A stretch of DNA of 64,000 nt from Syntrophobacter fumaroxidans MPOB (GTDB taxonomy: Bacteria; Desulfobacterota; Syntrophobacteria; Syntrophobacterales; Syntrophobacteraceae): contig NC_008554.1 of NCBI RefSeq assembly GCF_000014965.1, forward strand, positions 4,328,001 through 4,392,000, read 5' to 3'. The position numbers and the translations under genes were made by a program. Shown one piece after another: positions 55,542 through 62,986 of the stretch; positions within the stretch are counted from its first letter, which is position 1, and every line of letters begins with the position of its first letter. The notes beneath the pieces were generated by a model that worked only from the letters and a program-made list of their open reading frames with translations, did no database searches and had not been told where the DNA came from.

Positions 55542-56384
55542 TCACTGTTCCGCGCCGCGCCAGGTCCTTGCCAGCAGATTTTTTCCCAACTGGGTTGCCG
55601 CGAGGTAGAGCGTTGCGGCCCCGTACGCCAGCGCTGTGCCCGCATAGACTCCGTACAGCGGGTAACACAGGTTTACGGTGATCGCGTAAATCACCACCGA
55701 ACCCAGCCCCTGCGGGACATGCTTGACGATCACGTAAACGTATTCCGGGCTGTAGGTCAACTGAATGATCACCATGAGCGGAAGCATGATGTTGGGAAAC
55801 GCGGAGAACAGTCCCGCCCAGGTCGGGCCCACCACCCTGGCCGTGGATATGATGAGCACGATGGTGCCGGCCGCGAAAAGCGATCTGACGACCAGCAGTT
55901 TCGGGCTCATCCTCACTCTCTTGTCAATCCTTACGTCCTCGATGTTTCTGACCAGCCAGGTGAAGACCACGATGGAAAGGGCCGGAACCACGAGCGCCAT
56001 GCGCAGACTCAATGTCAGGGTGCTCAAGATCGCCGCCATGGCGAAATAACCGGCGAGTCCCGCCAGACAGGCCAGCACCACGTGGAGGAACCTTCGCTTC
56101 AGTCGCGCGGCGGGCACGGATGCGCGGTAGTAGGAGTACCCGAACGCCAGGGTCGCCGCAACCCCCGCGGCGGTGTGCAGAGCGCTTCCCGCGGCGAAGC
56201 CGGGATCGATCTCCACTCCCATGAAAAAAAGGGTGATTGCCGCCCCCAGCGGAAATCCCGTGAGAATGCCCGCAAACCTGGGACTCACCACCTCCGCAAG
56301 AATGGAGAGGACCACGGTGATCACGGTGACGGCCCCCACCTTGATGAGGGTCGTCACACTGAGGAGCTCGCTCATCGCTTCCAT
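55542..56384 (-). CDS. Polytopic membrane protein of unknown function, 280 aa
   Basis: Eight or nine hydrophobic helices without recognised family motifs. Two halves with similar features (SILAEVVSPRFAGILTGFPLGAAI and GLFSAFPNIMLPLMVII) suggest an internal repeat, as in many small transporters. No family is assigned. ATG 56384 is used; a second ATG three codons later has no better ribosome site. A perfect palindrome with the TTGTTAACAA core lies 215 bp upstream (56599-56620), so it may be controlled with the catabolic cluster at 58304. Confidence 0.65.
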   Translation of the reverse strand: MEAMSELLSVTTLIKVGAVTVITVVLSILAEVVSPRFAGILTGFPLGAAITLFFMGVEIDPGFAAGSALHTAAGVAATLAFGYSYYRASVPAARLKRRFLHVVLACLAGLAGYFAMAAILSTLTLSLRMALVVPALSIVVFTWLVRNIEDVRIDKRVRMSPKLLVVRSLFAAGTIVLIISTARVVGPTWAGLFSAFPNIMLPLMVIIQLTYSPEYVYVIVKHVPQGLGSVVIYAITVNLCYPLYGVYAGTALAYGAATLYLAATQLGKNLLARTWRGAEQ

Positions 56385-56583
56385 GTAAAAGCAGTCCGTT
56401 CGTCACTCGGGTGCTCGCGCAGGGAGCGCTCGTCGGTATTTTCCGAAGGCCTCGGGAACGATCCGGCGGCGACAGGGCGTCCCGGAAGCCGTTTCATGGA
56501 CGGCACACCACATGGGCCGTCCATGATTTCGGTTCTTCGTGCCGCGCGGCCGGCATCCGGTTTCCGTCCAATCATCGACAAAG

Positions 56584-56620
56584 TTGACAAAATCGTCAAT
56601 ATTTTTGTTAACAAAAATAT
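56584..56620. promoter_or_regulatory. TTGACA box and TTGTTAACAA operator
   Basis: TTGACA (56584-56589) is followed by a perfect 22-bp palindrome at 56599-56620 centred on GTTAAC. A second inverted repeat, TTGACAAAATCGTCAA, occupies 56584-56599. It could serve the minus-strand gene at 55542 or an unrecognised plus-strand RNA. 56385-57104 has no convincing gene. Confidence 0.6.
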
Positions 56621-56784
56621 GTGCCGCTTTCCTTTTTATCAAGAGTCGATCTCCCATTCGTCCAATGACGAGGGGACACCGAAGTATGGCTCCCGGCGCA
56701 TCTTTGTCAAGGATTATTCCAGGGACCACGAAAACGAGGGCGGACTCGGCCTTGCGCGCGCTATTGCAGGAGGTCGGCTCGGGT

Positions 56785-56815
56785 ATGCCGCGGCGAGACC
56801 GCGGCATCTTCTTTC
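56785..56815 (+). terminator. Hairpin 170 bp after the operator, possible terminator
   Basis: ATGCCGCGG (56785-56793)/CCGCGGCAT (56799-56807) is a 9-bp perfect stem with a CTTCTTTC tail. It could end a short RNA starting near 56620. Confidence 0.35.
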
Positions 56816-57104
56816 CCAATCCCTGGAGGCTGCAGCCCGAAGTCATGGAACCCGGCCCGCGCCCCAGAGTGCCCATGGCATCCGTCACGCCCGTGGCGCA
56901 AACAGCATGGCAGGCTCTCTGACGTCACTCCGGAGTGCTTTCGTAAGCCTACGCCCCATGGCCGTTCGCGGGAATGGCGAACTGCGCTTCGCCCGGTGAC
57001 GTCAAGCGCGGCGGGAAGCCGGGTCCGGGATCGACGGGAAACGTGCCCGCCACCGGGCCGCTCCGGGGAGATGTTCTCCACGACTTCCTGGCAGGGGTAT
57101 TCTC

Positions 57105-57815
57105 TCAGCTCAGTCGCTCATCGGCGCCTCGGCCGGACCCGATCGAGGTCAACGCTTTTCTGGTGTGGAGCTGCAGAAGGTAGAAATCCTTGGCGTGAGT
57201 AATGTGCCGTCTGGCCAACTCATCCAGTTTGGCCGTGTCCTTTGTTTCCAGTGCCGTCACATACTCGTCGTGCTCCATGAGTATCCGGTTCACGATGGCT
57301 TGCGAAGACCAGGACGAATGGCGCAGAATGTGGCAACGGGCCTTCAGTTGGTTGATGATCTGCAGGAGGGTCTGATTCCCGGCAAGTTTGAAGATGTAGT
57401 CATGAAAATTGGCGTTGGAGGCGACCATGGCTTCCAGGTCCCTGAGTTCGAAACTCTCCCGGATGCGTTTGGCCATCCGTCTGAGCGCCCGGATGTCGGC
57501 AGGTTTCACGTTTTGGCAGGCCAGCCTCGTGGCAAGGGTTTCAAGGCTGATCCGGACCTGGAATATCTCCTCGATGATCTCCTCGTCCAGGTTGCTCACC
57601 ATGGCTCCCTTGTACGGGACAATGGTGACCAGCCCTCTTGTTTCGAGAATTTTGAGGGCGTCCCTTATCCAGAACCTGCTGACGTTGAGAGCGGCGGCCA
57701 GGTTGAGTTCTATGAGCCGCTCGCGGGGGTGGAAATAACCGGTGAGGATCATGCTTTCGAGTTTTGCGACCAGGCTTTCGAATTCGAGCTTCGGGTTTTT
57801 CTTCGGAAACGTCAT
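57105..57815 (-). CDS. GntR-family transcriptional regulator, FCD type
   Basis: A 236-aa regulator. The winged helix-turn-helix is at about 8-70: LTGYFHPRERLIELNLAAALNVSRFWIRDALKILETRGLV, with the second helix VSRFWIRDALKIL typical of GntR. An FCD effector-binding domain follows, with metal-coordinating Asp/His positions in NANFHDYIF, HDEYVTAL and the C-terminal RRHITHAKDF. FCD regulators usually bind organic acids and act as repressors. GGAG lies 6 nt before ATG 57815. It is divergent from the catabolic operon and lies between palindromes at 56599 and 58006, which it probably binds. Confidence 0.9.
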   Translation of the reverse strand: MTFPKKNPKLEFESLVAKLESMILTGYFHPRERLIELNLAAALNVSRFWIRDALKILETRGLVTIVPYKGAMVSNLDEEIIEEIFQVRISLETLATRLACQNVKPADIRALRRMAKRIRESFELRDLEAMVASNANFHDYIFKLAGNQTLLQIINQLKARCHILRHSSWSSQAIVNRILMEHDEYVTALETKDTAKLDELARRHITHAKDFYLLQLHTRKALTSIGSGRGADERLS

Positions 57816-57975
57816 GATTTTCTCCATTCCAGCGGCTGGAATACCGGGGGCAGGGCGGCGCGCGGCCGTCCAATCTCTGAAATCAATATTGACAAAGTAT
57901 ACAATCAAAGAAAATAAACGCAAGGGTTACGCAAGTTTCGCTGGCGCAAAAAAACGGAGGAACGCCAAAAAACCG

Positions 57976-58017
57976 TTGACATGTGTCATCAAGATCGTCT
58001 ACCGTATTGTTAACAAT
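57976..58017 (+). promoter_or_regulatory. Promoter-like box and TTGTTAACAA operator of the catabolic operon
   Basis: TTGACA (57976-57981) is followed by a perfect 12-bp palindrome ATTGTTAACAAT (58006-58017). TGACA/TGTCA inverted halves overlap the -35 box. A -10 box is not clear. Further left, TTGACAAAGTATACAATC (57889-57906) has a related half-site and may control the regulator itself. The spacer 57816-58303 has no gene. Confidence 0.6.
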
Positions 58018-58303
58018 CTGGCGTGTGAACAGTGCCGCCGAGTGCGTGCGGTGGTGTTCCGGAGTGTTTCGCGAGGCCCGGGGCGGGCAGTTTACGACAT
58101 GATGGCCGGTGCTGTGGTGGAGTACACGCAATGTCCAATCCGCAAGCGGAGCAATCGCACGCCGGCCGGCTCCCGGTTGCACGACACTCCCCGACACCGG
58201 TCGGCTTCCGCGCGGGAGCGGCGGTATGCCGCTTTCCGAATGCCTGTCTTTCAACGAATGCGGATTCCTGTGGTCGCCCGGACCGGGAAGGAAAGGCGTG
58301 GAT

Positions 58304-60154
58304 ATGTTGATCTCCTCCCCTTTGGTCATAAAGGGACGGGTATTTCCCAACCGTTGCTCCATGTCGCCCATGGTTCCGAACTGCGCGGGCGAGGACGGTT
58401 CGGTAACGGAAGCCTACCGGAACTTCTACCTGGCCCGGGCGCGGGCCCGTGTCGGGTATATCGTTTTGGGGGGAGTGTATGTGCACGAGAATGGGAAAGG
58501 CTTCCCGAGGCAGCTGGGCATCCATTCGGACGCGGTCAAGACGGGGTTGAGCGAGCTGGCGCAAGCGCTCGGCAAGTACTCCCGGGTCGGCGTCCAGCTC
58601 AGCTTCAAAAGCCTTCAGAGACTCCCCGAGGACTTCAAGGAATCCGAAATCGCGGTCTGCCGCAAAGCGTTTGTCGAGGCGGCGGTTCGCGCGCGCGACT
58701 GCGGATTCGATGCGATCGAGCTGCACGCCTGCCATGATTACTGGTTGAATTTCTTTCTCTCCCCCCATTTCAATCATCGCCGGGATGCGTACGGTGGGAG
58801 CCTGGAGAATCGGTCCCGCCTCTTGCGTGAGATCGTGCGGGATATCCGGTCGGCGGTCGGCGACTCGATGATCCTTGGTGTCCGGTTGAGCATGGAGGAG
58901 TTCGTCGAGGACGGATTGACCCTGTCGGAAACGCTCCAGGTCGGCACCTGGCTCGAGAAGCTCGGTGTCGATTACCTCAGCGCCTCGGGCGGGATCGGCA
59001 AGACCCAGCACCGCATGAGCCCACCCATGGAGGTCCCGCGCGGGTCCTTGCTCTACTTGGCCGAAGCGCTCAAGAGGAGCGTTTCCGTCCCCGTCATCGG
59101 CGTGGGTCGGCTGGATCGCCCCGAGGTCTTCAGGAAAGCGGTGGAAGAGGGCTGCGCGGACATTGCGGGTGTCGGAAGGTCTCTCATCGCCGATCCCGAA
59201 TATGTCGCGAAAGTCCTTGACGGGAGGGACGAGGACATCAGGCCCTGCCTCGCCTGCAACTACTGCCTGCTGTGCCTGCATCGCGGCGAAGACGTGCGGT
59301 GTGCGGTCAATCCGCTTGTGGGGCGCGATCTCTACCGGCCGGTGCCGCTGCGCGGGAGACTCAACGTTTTGGTCGTCGGCGCGGGACCTGCCGGGCTGGC
59401 CGCCGCGGCCGCCGCGGCCGAGCGGGGCGCCGCCGTCAGGCTGGTGGAAAAGGATGCCGTGCCGGGAGGCATGTTGAATGCCGGCAAGGTCCCGCCTCAC
59501 AAGGAACCGATCCAGGAATTCATCGACTACCTGGTGAAACGGGCTGCTGCCTGCGGTGTGGAAATCGTGACGGGGCATGCGGTGGAAGCTTCGGACATCC
59601 GGGCGCTTGCTCCCGATCGGGTGATCGTCGCCACGGGCAGCGCTTCGATCGCGCTCAGGGCCGACGGCCTGGAGGGTAACGAAAGGGTGGTCCTGGTCGA
59701 GAGCCTGTTGCGCTCGGGACGGATTTCGACGGGGGGCCGGTACATCGTCGTGGGCGGCGGCGCGGCCGGGCTGGAAACGGCGGAATTCATCGCGGAAAAC
59801 GGTGGAAGCGTCACAGTGATCGAGATGACGGAAACACTGGGCAGGGGCCTCCATGCAACTCGGCTGAACCTGATGCTGGAGAACCTCGCGAGGCTGAACG
59901 TCGCCGTGATGCCCAACACCAGGCTCGTTTCCGTGGACGGCGGCGCGGTGCGGGCTGAAACCCCCGGGGGCCCCGTTGTTCTGGGCCCTTTTGATACGAT
60001 CGTCATGGCGGTGGGGTACAGGAGTGAAGCGACACTCTCCCGGGGTCTCGACCCGCGGTTCGCTGCGACGGTCATCGGGGATGCCCTGCAGCCCCGATCG
60101 ATCTATGAGGCCGTGAAGGAAGGTTTTGATGCGGCGGTCGCCCTAAAGGCCTGA
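58304..60154 (+). CDS. 2,4-dienoyl-CoA reductase/old yellow enzyme-like FAD/NAD(P) oxidoreductase
   Basis: A 616-aa flavoenzyme. Residues 1-330 are an FMN-binding OYE barrel (HACHDYWLNFFLSPHFNHRRDAYGG, SASGGIGK). An Fe-S Cys cluster follows (CLACNYC, C after LL, then C before AVNP, near 314). The spacing is one residue shorter than the C-x2-C-x3-C of FadH. The FAD and NAD(P) domains follow (VLVVGAGPAGLAAA near 355; YIVVGGGAAGLETAE near 479). It should reduce an enoate or dienoyl-CoA. AAAGG lies about 8 nt before ATG 58304. It opens a five-gene operon that continues to the thiolase. Confidence 0.88.
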   Translation: MLISSPLVIKGRVFPNRCSMSPMVPNCAGEDGSVTEAYRNFYLARARARVGYIVLGGVYVHENGKGFPRQLGIHSDAVKTGLSELAQALGKYSRVGVQLSFKSLQRLPEDFKESEIAVCRKAFVEAAVRARDCGFDAIELHACHDYWLNFFLSPHFNHRRDAYGGSLENRSRLLREIVRDIRSAVGDSMILGVRLSMEEFVEDGLTLSETLQVGTWLEKLGVDYLSASGGIGKTQHRMSPPMEVPRGSLLYLAEALKRSVSVPVIGVGRLDRPEVFRKAVEEGCADIAGVGRSLIADPEYVAKVLDGRDEDIRPCLACNYCLLCLHRGEDVRCAVNPLVGRDLYRPVPLRGRLNVLVVGAGPAGLAAAAAAAERGAAVRLVEKDAVPGGMLNAGKVPPHKEPIQEFIDYLVKRAAACGVEIVTGHAVEASDIRALAPDRVIVATGSASIALRADGLEGNERVVLVESLLRSGRISTGGRYIVVGGGAAGLETAEFIAENGGSVTVIEMTETLGRGLHATRLNLMLENLARLNVAVMPNTRLVSVDGGAVRAETPGGPVVLGPFDTIVMAVGYRSEATLSRGLDPRFAATVIGDALQPRSIYEAVKEGFDAAVALKA

Positions 60155-60235
60155 CGCCGTTTCGGGCTCCTTGCCCGATGCGCCCGACGGTCGCTTTGGG
60201 ACGGCGAGTGGCCGCGAATCCTCGAGGAGGTTGAG

Positions 60236-61057
60236 ATGAACATGGAGCTCAAGCCGCTGCGGCACGAGCTGCTGGGGGATGTGCGGATTCTGCTGCACGG
60301 CGTTCCCTGCAGAAGCAGTCGAGGCTGGTTCGGATACTGCTCGGTGGTGCTTTTCCCCGGCGAGGATGGCTGGGTGTTGTTCGATACCGGCCACTACAGC
60401 GACAGAGCCCTTCTGCTCGAAATGCTGGAGAAGGTTTCCCTGCGTCCCGAGGATATCCGACACGTCATCATCTCCCATCTTCATTTCGACCACATGCTGA
60501 ACGTTCCTCTTTTCAGGAAGGCTTCGCTCGTCGTGGCGAAGGCGGAGGTGGATTATGCCCGCCGGGTCTCGAACGGGGATTTCCTGGATCCGTCGGTTCC
60601 TGACGACTGGCAGAGTATTCTGGAAGCGCACGAGGTGAGGCTGGTGGATGGGCCGTTGCGGCTGAGCAACGACACGGAGATCGAAGTCCTGCCCGGTCAC
60701 ACGCCCGGCGGCCTGGTTGTCTACAGGCAGGGTCCTTCGACGGTCGCGCTTTGCGGCGACACGATCAAGAATGCCTGGGAGGCGCTGAATGGAAAACCGT
60801 CGGCGGCCGGCGTGGACGGTGCCGCCGCCGCGGGGAGCATCCGGCGTGTGCTGGCCAGGTCCGAGGTGCTGGTGCCGGGACACGACCGGCCCTTCTGCAT
60901 CAGGAACGGCGCAGTCGAGTTTCTCGCCCCTTTTAGCTGGCAGGTCCGGGGGCACCTTTTGCCGGGGCCTGAAGACGAGGTCATGCTGGATATCCATCTG
61001 CCGGCCGCCTCGCTACTGAGGCCGACAGGCCGCGCGACGACGCCGCAGAGCGCATGA
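60236..61057 (+). CDS. Metallo-beta-lactamase-fold hydrolase
   Basis: A 273-aa MBL enzyme with the zinc motif ISHLHFDHMLN, then GHTPGGLVV, CGDTIKNAW and the terminal GHDRPF. It lacks a signal peptide. Such enzymes hydrolyse lactones, thioesters or phosphodiesters. In this operon a lactonase or CoA-thioester hydrolase is likely, by inference. GAGGAGG precedes the ATG. Confidence 0.85.
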   Translation: MNMELKPLRHELLGDVRILLHGVPCRSSRGWFGYCSVVLFPGEDGWVLFDTGHYSDRALLLEMLEKVSLRPEDIRHVIISHLHFDHMLNVPLFRKASLVVAKAEVDYARRVSNGDFLDPSVPDDWQSILEAHEVRLVDGPLRLSNDTEIEVLPGHTPGGLVVYRQGPSTVALCGDTIKNAWEALNGKPSAAGVDGAAAAGSIRRVLARSEVLVPGHDRPFCIRNGAVEFLAPFSWQVRGHLLPGPEDEVMLDIHLPAASLLRPTGRATTPQSA

Positions 61058-61279
61058 ACGCCTGGTTTCGGGAAGTCCTGCACGTTCCTGGGGAGTCGTG
61101 GCGCGGGAGCCTGCGGCGCTTCATTCCCGGTGATTGCTCCGACGGCCGGGGCATATCCGGGTTCCTGCCTTCTTCAGTGATCCGGGCCGGGGAATTGGCG
61201 TGCGTCGTGGCGTTGCACCCCGGTGTCGGCAAGGTGATGCCGCGACAGGTGAACCACGAAGAGAGAGAAAGGAGTTAGG

Positions 61280-62068
61280 ATGCAAGCGCAACAGAATTTC
61301 GACGTTCCTTACGGTTATCGGGCCAAAGTCGGACTGATCGTCGTCGGCCCCAATTTGAACCCGACCCCTGAAATCGCCCGGATGCTGCCGGGCTATGTCC
61401 AGATGCGGGAAACACGCATTCACATGGAACCCGTTGTCAACATCGAGGAATGTTCCAAGCTGAGTACGCCCCTGGGGGCGGCTGCAAGCGTCATTTCGGA
61501 GGGACTGGTGTCTCCGGTGCTCGGCAAGCGGAGCGCCATTGCTTTCGCCTGTACCGCGGGCTCGCTCGTGGGGGGCCCCGGGTGGGACAAGAAGGAAATC
61601 GAAATGATGGAGGCGAACAGCCGGGGGATTCCTTGCACGACGACCGCCACCGCGGCGGAAGAGGCCATGCATTTCATGGGATTCAAGAAGATCGTTCTGG
61701 CCGGCCCGTACATCAAGGAATTGGATGAGAGGTTCCGCATCTTCTATCAACAGTCGGGATTCGACGTATTGAACGTTGTGGGACTCGGCATAGAGGACCT
61801 CTACGATATCGGCGCGACCAAGCCTTCCCAGGCCTACCAAGTGGCCATGGAGGCCGTGGTGCCCGAAGCGGACGGAATATTCATCACGTGCACCAACTTC
61901 CGCTGCAGTGACGTTATCGAGGAAATCGAACGGGATTCCGGCAAGCCCGTAGTCACATCGAACCAGGCGACCGCCTGGCATCTCATGAGACTGCTCGGAA
62001 TAAACGATGTGGTGGAAGGCTACGGCGAGTTGCTGCGCAGGACGCCGAGAGTCGGAGCGCGCAAATGA
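61280..62068 (+). CDS. Maleate isomerase / arylmalonate decarboxylase-like enzyme
   Basis: A 262-aa Asp/Glu-racemase-superfamily enzyme. It has the two active Cys regions: the first in AFACTAGSLVG, the second in IFITCTNFRCSDVIEEIE. These fit maleate cis-trans isomerases and arylmalonate decarboxylases. GAAAGGAGTTAGG precedes ATG 61280. Its stop overlaps the start of the next gene by four bases (ATGA), so the two are translationally coupled and probably form one functional unit or complex. Confidence 0.82.
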   Translation: MQAQQNFDVPYGYRAKVGLIVVGPNLNPTPEIARMLPGYVQMRETRIHMEPVVNIEECSKLSTPLGAAASVISEGLVSPVLGKRSAIAFACTAGSLVGGPGWDKKEIEMMEANSRGIPCTTTATAAEEAMHFMGFKKIVLAGPYIKELDERFRIFYQQSGFDVLNVVGLGIEDLYDIGATKPSQAYQVAMEAVVPEADGIFITCTNFRCSDVIEEIERDSGKPVVTSNQATAWHLMRLLGINDVVEGYGELLRRTPRVGARK

Positions 62069-62733
62069 TACGCAACATCGCTTTCCTGCATACGGTGCCT
62101 TTTCTCGTGGAGCCTTTTTCCAGTCTGGTTGCGGAGAACCTGTCCGGAGTCGCGTGCTTTCACGTGGTGGACGAGGGAATCCTCAGGGAAGTCTTCCGGG
62201 ATGGGGTCCTGGCTCCGAAGGTCCTGCGGCGCATTCTGGAACATTCCGTGCTCGCGGCACAAGCGGGGGCCGAGCTCATCGTGTTCACCTGTTCCTCGAC
62301 ATCCCCTGCCGTCGATTGCATCCGGCCGCTCACCGATGTCCCCATCTTGAAGGTGGATGAACCCATGGCGGAGACGGCCGTTCGACTCGGGTCCAAAATC
62401 GGTGTCGTGGCCACGGTCCGAACCACGCTGGAGCCCAGCGCCGCCCTGGTGAAAAGCGAGGCGGAGCGTCAGGGGAAAACGGTCGAGGTGGATGCCCGGC
62501 TCGAGGCGGAGGCATTCCAGGCACGGCTGTCCGGGAACGTTTCCGAGCACGACAGGATCATACGTCAGGCCTGTGCCGATCTGGCGGCCCGCAATGACGT
62601 CGTGGTCCTGGCCCAGGCGTCCATGGCTCACCTGGCGGAGAGCCTTCAGTCGGAGCTCAAACGCCCGGTGCTCTCCAGCCCTCCGCTGTGCATGGAAGCC
62701 CTGAAAAAGCTGGTCGGGGACCGCCAAAGCTGA
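62065..62733 (+). CDS. Asp/Glu racemase-superfamily protein lacking the second Cys
   Basis: A 222-aa member of the Asp/Glu/hydantoin racemase superfamily. The first catalytic region is present (IVFTCSSTSPAVD). The second, VVVLAQASMAHL, has Ser where racemases have Cys, so a two-base racemisation mechanism is unlikely; an isomerase, decarboxylase or partner role is possible. It overlaps the previous gene by 4 bp. The C-terminal tail has RPVLSSPPLCMEAL. Confidence 0.8.
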   Translation: MIRNIAFLHTVPFLVEPFSSLVAENLSGVACFHVVDEGILREVFRDGVLAPKVLRRILEHSVLAAQAGAELIVFTCSSTSPAVDCIRPLTDVPILKVDEPMAETAVRLGSKIGVVATVRTTLEPSAALVKSEAERQGKTVEVDARLEAEAFQARLSGNVSEHDRIIRQACADLAARNDVVVLAQASMAHLAESLQSELKRPVLSSPPLCMEALKKLVGDRQS

Positions 62734-62986
62734 CCGGCTTCACGGCACAGTGCCGGGGTGTACCCGCAAGGGCATGGAGCGGCGATCGAGCGAAGAAAAT
62801 CCTCCGGAGCCCGCGAACAAGCCGGCGGCACGCTTTTGTACTAAAATGCCTTGTGCCGCGCGCAGATTGCGGCAGGAAGAAACGACGCGCGGGTTTCAGG
62901 AGTGGGTGAGCGTCGGAAATCGAACGGCTTGAACTGGATCGAACGGGTTTGCATGGGCCCAAACCTCAGATCGGAAGGAGTAGTCC

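Noticed and set aside
58109-58303. Upstream extension of the OYE-like gene
   Set aside because: About 65 extra residues lack similarity to the family, while AAAGG precedes ATG 58304 and the barrel begins there.
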